A stretch of 64,000 bases of DNA from the NCBI GenBank assembly GCA_038025085.1, contig CM076140.1:31979501-32043500 (forward strand). Reading direction: 5' to 3'. Every line of letters starts with the position of its first letter. Position 1 is the first letter of the stretch. The notes below the pieces were generated by a model. The model searched no databases. It was not told where the DNA came from and saw only the letters and a program-made list of their open reading frames with translations. Source of the stretch: Tetragonia tetragonoides. Its lineage: Eukaryota > Streptophyta > Magnoliopsida > Caryophyllales > Aizoaceae. The position numbers were made by a program, and so were the translations under genes. Of the stretch, positions 10,965 to 21,690 are shown piece after piece.

Positions 10965-11090
10965 ATGGGTGAACATGCAATTCGTGCAAAGCGATAAACA
11001 AAACACGCAAAAGACGAAATTTCGGGGCGTGACATTCTACCCTTCTTAAAAGAAGTTTAATTCGTCTTGAAACTGAGGTGGGACTATTAC
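10965..11090 (-). pseudogene. Tekay-like element T2: 3' LTR start, PPT and polyprotein C-terminus
   Basis: On the minus strand the coding tail (VPPQFQDELNFF then stop, 11046-11090) is followed by a purine tract (AAGAAGGGTAGAA, about 11035-11047) and an LTR start TGTCACGCCCCG at 11034. Only about 70 bp of the LTR remain. The coding tail continues, across element C, from the chromodomain end GKYPNLFLEG at 29936. The two flanks are ATTAC (11086-11090) and AGTAC (29931-29935), a probable 5-bp target duplication with one mismatch. Confidence 0.8.
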
Positions 11091-12699
11091 TGTGGCTGCA
11101 GTATTTTTCTCCCCTCTTTTCCAGGTGTCTTCCTTCGACCCTTTCTTGAGTACGGGCTTCCGGACAGCCTGGGAGAGCGCGGTGGCGTTCGAGTCTCGTG
11201 AATCTTTGAGTGTGAATGCACGTAAAGATTTATGCACCAAGGACATAATTAAGATTGTCGGAAGTCGCCACCAAATTTTGAGGTAATTTGGAAACCTTGG
11301 AGTCAAGTCAATAGTCTAAAAATACGTCAACCCAACTCCTGTGCACCCCAATTCCTATTGGGGAAATTGACTTCATAAATGAGTTCGGGGGCGTAGGTAC
11401 GAGCTAGGAATGTGTTAGGCAGCCAACTCGCCCGTTGACAACAACGACCTTTACTAATCTATTCAATATAATTATTGATGCTACGGTTCAAAACAAGGTT
11501 CAATTTGTCCAAATTCCTAATTTTAACTAATGGGTTGAACAAACAATATTATTGTGACCAATTTTAACAATTTATCAAGTTCCATGGTTTTATTGCTAGA
11601 AAACGATAAATATTCTAAAACCTGCAAGTTAGAGGACAAACACATAATTATCCACAAATACACAAACAAAGCATGATTCAATCATAAAAAAAAAGCAATA
11701 AATAACAAAATTAAAAACATTCATTCATCCAATAATTAGGCTTAATACAAGCCGTTTTGCTCAAAACGCGCCATGCATGTACATATCACATAAACCAAAA
11801 TCGTTAGTAATAACAAGCAATATAAATATTATTGAAAACCCTCAAGTTGGATTACCTGGATGCTCACAATGAACTTATTGGGTTGTATTGCTTGAAATCA
11901 TGCTTGATGAAGTGTGAAGGATTATTTTGTGGTGTTAGGGCTAACCCTAAAGAAGGAGTAGAATCAGAAGTTATGGTTTAATATGAGAGAGAGAGACTTT
12001 CTTGAGAGAGAATGTCAAACCTAAAGACCAACCTGAGAGAGAAACTGCTAACCCCCTCAACTGACCCCTAAGGTTTGTTTATATAGAAGAGGGGGAGCTG
12101 TCAGGGTTTGGCACGGAAATCGAATGGGCCTTGAATTTGCTGTCCGGGAAAAAAGGTCCAGGCGGCCATACAGCTAGGCCAAGCGGCCAAACCGGCAGGA
12201 CAAGCGGTCAAGCCGCTTGGCAAGCGGCTTAGCCGCAAGGCAACCGGTCAAGCCGATTGGCAAGCTGCTTAGCCGCAAGGCAACCGGTCAAGCCGCTTGT
12301 CCTAGCGGCCACCGCTTAAACTCAAGAGTGGCCGCTTGGACCTAGAGCGGCATGCCTGTATAGGCGCCTCGCGTTCTTTTCACGCAGGGGAGGCTTTTCC
12401 GAGGGGGTCCACGCGGGATTGACTGAGTTCCCTAGTTTGACCAAGGGTTGACTCATGGGTTTGGGTTCCCTTTTGGGCCCTTAGGTTCAAAGAGGCCTAT
12501 CTCTTAGTTTTGGACTCCAATTGAATTGAGTCCAACTGATTTGGATCAGCTGTGCAAAAGGCTTCCACTGGTTAATTCAAATGAACTGGGCTAATGATCA
12601 GAACAATCATTCTCGCAACCCAAGTTCGAGCAAAATCCAATCTTTTCATCATCGGGTTTTTACGATGACTTACTATAGACACACATTTTGGTGTCTAAA
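11091..12699 (-). repeat. 3' LTR of element C (family 2)
   Basis: The LTR runs from TGTGGCTGCAG to GGTGTCTAAA on the plus strand (1609 bp) and pairs with 28523-29930. It is about 200 bp longer than its partner mainly because it keeps an array of AGCGG/CCGCT palindromes at about 12160-12360. A TATA-like site on the minus strand (TATATAAAC, near 12077-12086) lies just downstream of that array in the direction of element transcription. Confidence 0.88.
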
Positions 12700-12714
12700 G
12701 AAGCCCCTACTTTG
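12700..12714 (-). other. Polypurine tract of element C
   Basis: On the minus strand it reads AAAGTAGGGGCTTC directly before the LTR, matching the family-1 tract with one change. It identifies 11091-12699 as the 3' LTR. Confidence 0.75.
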
Positions 12715-12845
12715 GCCGAGCTCGAATAGAGCGAAGGTCAAAGTATTCTTGTTCCAATACCTGCAATAAAAAAGGCAAACTGAGTGAGGTGACTATCAGT
12801 TAAAGATAAACAATCATTTTTAGAGTAATAAATTTCCCGGTTTAT

Positions 12846-13585
12846 TTGACCGAGAGTTTGACCCTATGCCGTAGGTTACATAATAAACGTCCTTTGATTA
12901 TCAGTCGAAGGGGACCCTATGTTGTAGGTTACACAATTAATGTCCTTCGATTATCAGTCGAAGGGACCCTATGCTATAGGTTACACAATAAACATCCTTC
13001 GATTTTCAGTCGAAGGGGACCCTATGCTGTAGGTTACACAATAAACGTCCTTCTATTATCAGTCGAAGGGGACCATATGCCGTAGGTTACACAATAAACG
13101 TCCATCAATTATCTCTCGAAGGGGACCCTATGTTGTAGGTTACACAATAAAAATATTTCGTTAGAAAGTAAGGTAAGAGATAAAAATCCTTCGTATTTCA
13201 GTCGAAGGGTGACCCTATGCTGTAGGTTAAACAATAAACGTCCTTCGATTTTCAGTCGAAGGGGAACCCTATGCTGTAAGTTACACAATAAAATATTTCA
13301 TTAAAAATAAGATAAAAGGTAAAAAATCCTTCGATTTTTAGTCGAAGGGTGACCCTATGCTGTAGGTCAAACAATAAACGTCATTCGATTTTCAGTCGAA
13401 GGGGAACCCTATGCTGTAGGTTACACAATAAAAATATTTCATTAGAAATAAGATAAAAGATAAAAATCCTTCAATTTTTAGTCGAAGGTTGACCCTATGC
13501 TGTAGGTCAAAACAATAAATGACCTTCGATTTTCAGTCACAGGGGAACCCTATGCTGTAGGTTACACAATAAAAATATTTCATTA
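12846..13585. repeat. About 53-bp tandem repeats in element C 3' UTR
   Basis: Roughly twelve imperfect units carry a core ACCCTATGCTGTAGGTTACA and CCTTCGATTTTCAGTCGAAG. Each unit holds an inverted repeat CCTTCGA/TCGAAGG with a 7-nt loop. The right half alternates with an AT-rich insert, giving a higher-order period near 118 bp. Tat-lineage 3' UTRs are known to carry such arrays. Short plus-strand reading frames through it are by-products of the repeat. Confidence 0.85.
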
Positions 13586-13810
13586 GAAATAAGATGAGTA
13601 GTAAATGTTATGGTAAAGGTAATAAATTTTTCTCATACATTAGGTCAGGTTTGAGCCCATGTCATTTGGCCGAGTTTAAACGTGCAAACCTGTGGGTTTA
13701 AAGTAGTCCTGCTTTCATAAACGAACTTTGACGCGCAAATAACTGCTATGGACCTCGTGTCGGGCCCACTGATTTTGAACCAATGGCCCATAAATCGTTA
13801 GAGGTGAGCG

Positions 13811-14033
13811 AGTGGGCCAGGCGGTCAAACCGCCATGGCAAGCGGTTGAACCGCTAGGTGGAGCGGCTATGCCGCTTGCTGGAGCAGTTGAATCGCTCAC
13901 CCAAACGGTCAAGCCGTTGGGACTAGCGGCCTAGCCGCGTAGGGGGCGGTCTGACCGCCAGCTGGGCGGTTTAACCGTCCACGTGGGCGGTTTGACTGGC
14001 CATTAGGTTTTCCACGGGTTGTTCATAAAAAGG
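13811..14033 (+). promoter_or_regulatory. Presumed promoter of aORF A in element C
   Basis: A dense array of short palindromes built on AGCGG and CCGCT (for example AGCGGCTATGCCGCT and GGCGGTCTGACCGCC) spans 13811-13997. It is followed by CATAAAAAGG (14024-14033) and a pyrimidine-rich leader to the ATG at 14290. The same half-sites occur upstream of the LTR TATA and, more sparsely, near aORF B. Promoter function is inferred from position only. Confidence 0.5.
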
Positions 14034-14289
14034 AAAAAGGGAAGCAGAAAAGGGTCATCTTCCCCATTTCGTGCCTTCTCTTCTCTCTCTCCTCCATTTT
14101 TACTCAAATTCTTCAACCTCCATCAAAGCCCCTAGCTCCAAATCTTGAGGTTTTCTTGCTCAAATTAGTAGAACTTGATTTTTCTAGTTGTTCTTGTGTT
14201 TTTGAGTGTCAAAACTCAAAATTGTGTGAATTTGTGACTTTTGTGAGTTTCACTCAAATTCCCAAAAACTCCATTTTTTCTCTTCATCC

Positions 14290-17200
14290 ATGGCTCCTAA
14301 ACTTAGAGGAGGTAGGAAAAGGAAAGGGCAAGAGATTGTTGTTCATGAGGCCCCGAATGTTTTCACTCGGGTTTTCGTTTCTGGTATACCCCATCACCTG
14401 GTGGGTGAGAGCCGGTTTGTCCAGGATGAGTTCACCCATAGTGATTTCCATCCTAACGATCTTTGGGAGCCCAGTGATCTTGTTTTCAAGAAGAATGAGC
14501 ATTTGGTTACCGTTGGTACCAAATGTCGGGTATGTCGTCTCTTTTGTTTTTTTCTTGCTCTTTTACCCTTAGAAAATCATGTGTAGGCAAACATAGAATT
14601 TTTTAGGTTGAGAACTGTAGTGTAGCTAAATGTGGAAAAACCAATTTGTGTGAAATTATTTTTCTTGTTAACTTGCGAATTCCCGCAGGTTTCTTGTATC
14701 ATATATGTTTTTTGCATGTGAAGAATGAATTTGCGTGAAATTCATCTTTAGTGGCGAAAAATAAATTTTATGAAATTTATTCTCGTTGCAATTATATATA
14801 TTCTGTGAAAATAAACTTGAATGAAGTTTATTTTTGTTGTGGGAAATAAACTTGTGTGAAATTTGCTCTCTTTAAAATTTACTCTTGTCATATTGGTTTA
14901 GCTAAAATGCTAAATTTTACGAATTGTAAAAATTTAGGACTAAACTGGAGACTGGTAGTTGTTACTAGGATCACCTAGCTAATTGTCTTTCAATTATTGT
15001 GTTGTATAGGATGTCGACACTACCATGCGGGGTTATAGTAGCCTTTCGGGTATCGAGAAAGCCCGTAGGTACGTGACTCCTTCGGTTGACGCTATTGTGG
15101 AGCGGTGTGGCTTCAGTCACTTTTTAGCGTCCATTGCTTCTGCTGAGCTCTCCAACCGCTTGCTTGTTAGAGGTCTCGCGGAGCGGTACTGGGATACTAC
15201 CAGTAGTTTTCATTTTCCTATGGGTGAGATCATGATCACCCCTTTCGAGTTTGGTCTCATTTCCTGGCTCCCTTGCACCGGTACTCCTATCACCTATGGA
15301 GACTTGAGTAGGGAGATTATGGTGGAGATATTTGGTCTTTTTGGGACCAACTGGGATGGTAATGAGTATGGCTGGACTGACATTATGGTCCAGTTCTTGA
15401 CCAGCCCGACGAAGTTAAAGAAGGTCACGGCGGAGCAGTACGCTCGCCTATTCTTGGCCTATGTTCTAGCTTGTTCCGTGTTTTCGAATAAGGGTAGTAT
15501 GTACCATGTTCGCTATTTCCCGTGCTTGCGGGATTTGGATAGAGTTGCGGAGTACAACTGGGGTCTTCCCGCATACACTTGTCTTCTACGGTGCTTAAGG
15601 CAGTCCAGCCGCCTCAGTGGAGAGGAGGGCACGTCTCGCATCTCCTTAGTTGGTTATTGGAAGGTTATGGAGGGTAATTTCCTTTTACCCTTCTTATACT
15701 TTGTGTTTCCGGCTCTATTAATAACTTGTGCCTAATCCATGTACTTTGCATGTCTTAGATTTGGTTTTATGAGCATTTCTCCGACCTTGCCCCTCTTCTC
15801 GAGACAGAGGATTTGTCTCCAGTGATGCAAACCTGGAAGGGACGGGCATCTTGCCCATTTACTACACTGCACGCCCTTAGGGAGGCGATATATCCCTTGA
15901 CCGTTCAGGATGTAAGTCATCAACCTTTGTGCATCTTTTGTCCTTTCATTCTTTTGTGTGCTCAATCTTGCTTTTATAGGTCGACTGGTTCCCCTGGATG
16001 GATTACCTTCCCGGTCTCTCGAATAGATTTTTGGGTGCTCGGGAGTATGACCAGAGGAGGATCCTTATTGAGGGTCCTTTCGATTTTGAGTGGTTCTTGG
16101 GAGAGAGACTGATTAGGCAAACTTTCTCCGACCTTCCGGCTCCGAGGATTCCTTTAGATCCTTCAGATTCTATGCTTTATGTTCGTCACCTTACCATGGA
16201 GCAGGTGAGGGCGGCTACTGTTGGGGCGAATGCCCTCGAGTATTTGCTTTTGGCTGATACTGAGGTGGATCTTATGGTGGAATATACTGATTTCGTGGAG
16301 GCTCGGTTGTGCCCCAACTTTTCTACCGACCCGGTAAGTAATGTACTTTGTTTCCTAATTTCGTTTGGAAATATAGAAATATGTCTACTATTTTTGGTCT
16401 TTACAGAGTGCCGCGAGTTCTTCGTCGTCTCATGCGACTGCTTCCTCTCCGTGTCCTACTCTCCCTTCCATGTCGGTGGGTTAAACAGGAACGGACGGGT
16501 CTCCTAAGGTTATACAGATTCGTGAGTTTCGAGGCCCTGATGGGGAGGTTAAGGGATTGCCACTACCAGCTGGTTGTGGAGGGGTAAGTGTGAATTCATT
16601 GTAATTTGCAATGTTTCCTTTTTATTTATACTGACTCTTTTCTTTATGTGCACAGTTGGATGCTGCGGAGACACGGAAGATCTATAGAGGCATGCAAGCC
16701 TTTAAGAATCTGTTTTCCAGGTTCGCATCTCGGAGTGTATGCACGAGTCATCGGTCTGACGTTCGAGAGGTATGTTCATTTCAAGTAATAGTGCTTGATT
16801 TGAATTTTTGGTAATTTTCTGACCTTGAACTTATTTCGCAGCCTGTTCCCGTGGTTGGGCCTCCCAGGCCTCCAGTTGTTCGTACTCCGGAGTCTGTGGC
16901 TACGCCACAGCGTCCTCCTCCTAGATAGGAGAGTACGCAGCTGCGTCAGGGGATGCCTTGAGCTAGAGTGGATACAGGGAGCTTGCCCCAAGTGCCTTCT
17001 CTTCCGCAGTGGCCTGCACCGCCTTCCTATATGGGGTATCCGGGTTATCATATGCCCATGTATCCTCCAGTCCCTTCAAGCGGTTCTTGGAGTCAGGAGA
17101 GTACGGGGTATGGCGGCTATCCCGGCATGTTGGAGCCACCGCGTCATTCACTGGATCCCGCTTACTTGACAGGTTCATTGTTTGCTTTTGACCCTAGAGC

Positions 17201-17300
17201 TTGGGCGATGTCTCAGCCTGGTCCTTCAGATGCTCCATCATCGAGTGGACCCGGAGAGTCGCCTCAGGCGGGTCCGAGTACTGGCGAAGATGGCCAGTGA
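14290..17300 (+). pseudogene. aORF A, antisense plant-mobile-domain gene of element C
   Basis: Seven exons can be drawn with GT/AG introns: 14290-14529, 15010-15673, 15759-15911, 15980-16333, 16407-16583, 16656-16769 and 16842-17300. Exon 1 is basic at its start (MAPKLRGGRKRKGQ). Exon 2 carries the plant mobile domain signature (LAERYWDTTSSFHFPMGE). Exons 3 and 4 (IWFYEHFSDLAPLL, FDFEWFLGERLIRQ) match family 1. The last exon is proline-rich. Exon lengths and phase-0 introns parallel the family-1 gene although the protein is clearly diverged. Breaks: an extra G at the exon-2 donor, TAA near 16482, and TAG at 16926. The plant mobile domain is associated with plant MAIN/MAIL-type proteins and transposon-borne proteins; what it does for the element is unknown. 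Confidence 0.82.
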
Positions 17301-17818
17301 TATTTGTTGTAGTGCATTTGAACTTTCGGGCTTGTATTGAACCTGCTACAAATTATTTCATTTTATTCCCGCACAAAAATATCACGCAAATGCCCATATG
17401 TGAACTTAATCAACTAATTATCCGAGTGGAAAATCACAAATCACGACATTCGTGAATTTAGGATTCCCGAGAATTTAGCACATTTGGGGTACCCCTTCCC
17501 CTAAAATAAAAAATAAAGTAAAGAAAAGCAAACTAGAAAAAGATAATTAAAAGGGAAAATATTAATAAAGGAAATAGAGAATCAGAAAATAAAAGGAATA
17601 AAAGTGGAACTTGATGATCAAAATAAAAGTGGAACTTGCTAAGCCGTCTGGACTAGCTTCAAGGCCGCCTGGCCCCTTTTTCGTCGGTTGTGTTAATTTC
17701 CTTAATTTTTGATGAGAATCCAACCGTAGCCTCTATATAGTTGGGTTTCTTTCTCACCACTTGCTTTGAGCCCTTAGAGAGAGAATTCCTTCAGAGAAAA
17801 AAATCCTTAATCTTAACA
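17301..17818 (+). promoter_or_regulatory. Spacer and presumed promoter of aORF B in element C
   Basis: An AT-rich stretch is followed by a degenerate GC motif (about 17636-17690, AAGCCGTCTGG and AGGCCGCCTGG) and a TATA-like CTCTATATAG (17731-17740), about 80 bp before the ATG at 17819. The order of motif, TATA and start mirrors aORF A and family 1. Promoter use is inferred. Confidence 0.45.
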
Positions 17819-20040
17819 ATGGTGAACTTTGATGATGTTTTTTATGCTTGGTTGGCTTTCATGACCGTAGAGAAGAGGTTAGAGCCTACTCCCTTCCATC
17901 TCAATGCCTTCTTTCACCTCAAGCAAGTCAAGATTTTGTGAGATTTTCTTCATGCTTCCACTGAGTTTTAGGACCCAAAATTCCATGTCTTCCGTTTCGG
18001 TGCTCATGAGATGTGCCCTTTGGTGGAGGAGTTCTCCGATATAATTGGTTTTCCAACCGAAAAGCCCTCCTGCTGTTCCTTACTTGGGGAATGCTTTTGT
18101 GGGTGATTTTCAAAGGTACCTTGGGTTGTCTCCCCATCAAGTGGGTCAAGTGCTTCACGGTGAGGATGTCGATCTTGCTAAACTTGTGACTTTCTTCACC
18201 TCCAAGGCCCGAGATGCGATGGATATGAGGTACAAAAAGAGTGGCTCTGTATTTTGCCTCCTCCATCGTTATTTGTTCGTTTTTGGTAATGAAGATGCTC
18301 TTATTCCCTCCGAGAAGAAGATGACCATTAATAGGGGCAAAGCTTGCCTTCTTTGGGTGACCGAGCAAATACAGTGGGATAGCTCTCCTATGCACTTGGT
18401 CGTGGGAGAGACAATCCTTGCTTTAGATAGGCTCAAGAGCAATCCTCAAGAGTCCTTCACCGGGAGCTAGACCTGTCAATTCCCAACCCGACCCAAAAAC
18501 CCGACCCGACCTGACCCTTTTTTCAGGGTCCTGACACTGATTTTCTGACCCGGAACCCGGTTTGACCCGAACCCGATTAACCCGGTGTTTTTTGGGTCAA
18601 ACCCGACCTGTAAGTGGGTCGACCCATTTGACCCGAAAAATAGAACAATTCGCAATTATAAACAAAAAGTTCGACTAAAATATCCTATAAAACATGTAAA
18701 ACCTTTTGTTTTTCATTAGCATTTTCTCTACCTCTTTATTCTCTCAAAATAAGAAATTTTGCTTTCAACTACACTAAAATGGACGGAAATATAAAGTACA
18801 ACTTATCGAATGATTAAACAAAATATAAAGAATATCATATACTTCTATAAACATACCAATACGTTAAAAAATATACGTACGTAGGTAATACAAGTTATAA
18901 ATTAGAGTATATATTTGCAAATATACTGTTTGAAAGCATAAATTGGCTCTATAATTGACAAAAAAAATAAAATTTATTGGGTCACTCGTCCCGGTGGGTC
19001 GACCCGAACCCGACAACACTGGGTCAGGGTCGAGCATTTCTCAACCCGAATCCGAAACGACCCGACCCGCTAGGACCCTAACCCGACATGACCCTAACCC
19101 GAACCCGACCCGCTCGACCCAATTGACAGGTCTACCGGGAGCCCTTTACTCCTTCAATTAAGTTTTGCGATAAAGCCTTAATCTTTGTGGATTTAACTTT
19201 ATTCTCATATTGTATTGACTTGAATTTTTCTTTTGTTGTTTTTGTGTAGATATGGCTTCAAGAGAGGCTCAATATCCATGAAATGCCTTCCATAGATACC
19301 AGGAAGTATCTACCCAAGCAATTCCCGGCGAGACGTCGGCGATTTTCTCTGTCTTCCAGTGAGGAATGGTTGGAATTCTTTTATGCTAAAACCCAAATGG
19401 GCTGGTTCATCCCGTGGTGGCATACCATCAAAATCGTAGGGTGTAGTGAGGATATGCCTTTCACTCGGATTATAGGCTTACGTACCTTGACTTCCTTTTG
19501 CCAAATCGCCTTTTGCGACAGTATGGTTTACGGCAAAGAATTCCAAATATAAGTTGTGTGTGCCCTCGTCAACGACCATTGACTCCTTTGTTAGTGTTCC
19601 GTTGGGAACGATATTGGGGTCGTCGTCAAATATGGGTTAAGCGAGTATTTCCTCAATCTCATGGGCTGACGATCTTTTACGAGCAATGGATTTGGAGCGG
19701 TAATTGCCAAGTCAACCCAAAGCTTCTAGAGGAGGAAAAAGAGTTGTTCAAGGCCCGCAAATATGATGAGCCAAGCGGTGTAAGGATAACTCCCATTGAT
19801 AGGCCCGTTAAACCTTCCAAGCCCCAAACTAAGGGTAAGGGAAAAGGCAAGGCCAAGGCCCAATCCAAGAAGAGAAAGAATTTGGTCGACTCGGCCAAAC
19901 ATGTAGCTCCAGTTAGGCCCAATGATCATGAGGCCTCTTCTAGTTATGGTAGAGAAAGATGGGCTCCAAAAGAACGAATCGAACTTGATGAGCCTAGTGA
20001 ACCCATCCAAGAGCCCGAAGTTAAAGACAAGGAGGAATAG
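17819..20040 (+). pseudogene. aORF B, antisense gene of unknown function, element C
   Basis: It starts MVNFDDVFYAWLAFMTVEKR and shares blocks with family-1 aORF B: FHVFRFGAHEMCPLVEEF, ALDRLKSNPQESFTGS, LLRQYGLRQ. The C-terminus is strongly basic then acidic (KGKGKGKAKAQSKKRKN near 19830-19880), which could be a nuclear signal. A hAT-like MITE interrupts the gene after FTGS (18468-19134). An intron (19158-19249) is inferred between LLQ and IWL because family 1 is continuous there; its donor reads TTAAGT where GTAAGT is expected. Stops near 17939 and 17970 and a frameshift near 19490 also break it. The function is unrecognised. Confidence 0.72.
18468..19134. mobile_element. Non-autonomous hAT-like MITE
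   Basis: A 667-bp insertion has perfect 14-bp terminal inverted repeats, TAGACCTGTCAATT at 18468 and AATTGACAGGTCTA ending at 19134. It is flanked by a perfect 8-bp target duplication CCGGGAGC (18460-18467 and 19135-19142), as expected for hAT transposons. Subterminal regions are rich in GGGTC/GACCC (ACCCGACCC) repeats, and the centre is AT-rich with no transposase. It interrupts aORF B of element C, so it is younger than C. Confidence 0.92.
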
Positions 20041-20462
20041 TCCACCTCTAATTGTCTAGCAAATCTTGTTCTTTTTGCTTAGTAGTATAATTCAAATAAC
20101 GGGTTTGCATGCCCAAGTAGATGTAGTTTAGAATTGCCCTTTTATTTGTTTATTATTTTTGCACCTTTTTTGTTATTAGTGCATGTAATGGACTTTAGCC
20201 ATATTAATGAGAGACTTGCGTATTTTTTCATTAATCGAGTGGATTAGAACTCCCTTTAGAGATTTATTTTATTAAAGTGGTCGGACCCAAGTTATATGGG
20301 TTACCTACATATCCATGCGGAATCAGGCCAATGTAGTTCGTAAAACCAAATCTCGTTTTTATTATTTTATTTTATTTTTCGGTCGTGGGTCCTATGTGGA
20401 CGAGTTTGACCGATTTTGACTTCGATTCGGTGCTTTAGTGGGCTCTCTCAAAGATTTAACAT
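20041..20462. other. Convergent-end spacer of element C with conserved hairpin
   Basis: It is AT-rich with no gene. The block at about 20298-20340 matches the family-1 block at 7975-8020 although neighbouring sequence does not. The arms are CTACA (20305-20309) and TGTAG (20332-20336), a paired change from CTACG/CGTAG in family 1. Confidence 0.6.
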
Positions 20463-21690
20463 TTATGCATAGAATCGCTTAAGTTGGTCCATATTTGTGA
20501 GTTGAGTGAACTCGTTGCCGTCTAAATCCATTAACTTTACCGCTCCACCGGACAATATTGTCTTGATAATGTATGGTCCGGCCCAATTAGGCTTGAATTT
20601 TTCCCGAGGGTCGACTACAATTGGTCTTACCTCTTTTAGGACTAAGTCTCCTTCTTTTAGTCCTCTAGCCTTGAATCGTTAATCAAAATGTCTTTCCATA
20701 CTTGCTTGGTAGACATGACCATAATGTAGGGCATTTAGTCGTCTTTCGTCTAGCAAGATCAATTGGTCATACCAGGCCTGGACCCAATCCACTTCGGGTA
20801 ATTCACTTTCCAAAGCTATCCTTAAAGAGGGGATTTCTACCTCGACTGGGAGTACCGCCTCCATTATGTATACTAAATAATAAGGTGTTGCTCGTGTTGA
20901 GGATCAAATAGTGGTTCTATATTCCCATAAGGCGAATTGTAGCTTGTCGGGCCAATCTTCGTAGTTTTCCGTCATCTTAGCTATCATTTGCTTCACGTTC
21001 TTGTTTGCGGATTCTACGGATCTATTCGTTTGTTGCCTATAAGGTGAAGACTGTCGATGTTGAATTTTAAACTTAGTGAAAAGCTCGGCAACATCCTTTT
21101 TGAATTGGGACCCGTGATCACTTATGATTTCGTGGGGTACCCCATATCGGGTGATGATGTTGTCATGAATGAACTTTGCCACGTGTTTCGACGCTATTCT
21201 TGCGTATGAACGAGCTTCCACCCATTTGGTGAAATAATCTATTGCGACTAATATGTATTCATGGCCTCCTTTTCATGTAGGGGTGATTTTTCCAATGATG
21301 TCAATACCCCATGCAGAGAACGACCATGGTGAAGTGAATGTATGTAGAGGAGTAGGAGGTCTATGTTGTAAATTGGCGTGGAATTGGCAGCGTGTGCACT
21401 TTCTCACGTATTCAATGCAGTCCTTTTCCATCGTAGTCCAATAGTATCCTTGCCTTAGGATTTTCTTGACCAAGGTGAGTCCATTCATATGGGGGCCACA
21501 TATGCCATTATGTATATCGCTCATGACTTTGATGGCCTCACGTTCCTTTAGGCATAGAAGACTTAGCCCTTGTGGTGTCTTTTTATAAGGTTTGCCTTGC
21601 ACATGTATGTATTGTGCGGCTAGTCTTCTTAAAGCACTTTGTGCCCTAGGTGTGGATTGTGGAGGATAATCGCCTTTGGCGAGTAGATTG
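20463..21690 (-). pseudogene. Integrase of element C
   Basis: The Ty3/gypsy integrase has its zinc-binding HHCC region (HNGICGPHMNG with CTRCQFHANLQ, about 21370-21530). The catalytic triad is visible: Asp in WGIDIIGK (about 21290), Asp in ISDHGSQF (about 21110) and Glu in SVESANKN (about 21010). The C-terminal domain ends TNMDQLKRFYA with a stop at 20463. It would integrate element cDNA. An in-frame TGA follows KITPT near 21271, another TGA lies near 20903, and a TAA interrupts the C-terminal part near 20679. No chromodomain is present, as expected for Tat elements. Confidence 0.88.

Noticed and set aside
11046..11306. An 86-residue minus-strand protein at the left edge of element C
   Set aside because: It is a chimera: only the tail VPPQFQDELNFF is Tekay coding; the rest is read through the LTR of element C. 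The similar frame at 28485-28739 is LTR sequence only.
12846..13585. CRISPR-like array of regularly spaced palindromic repeats
   Set aside because: Units are contiguous with no unique spacers, vary in length, and lie in a plant retrotransposon 3' UTR.
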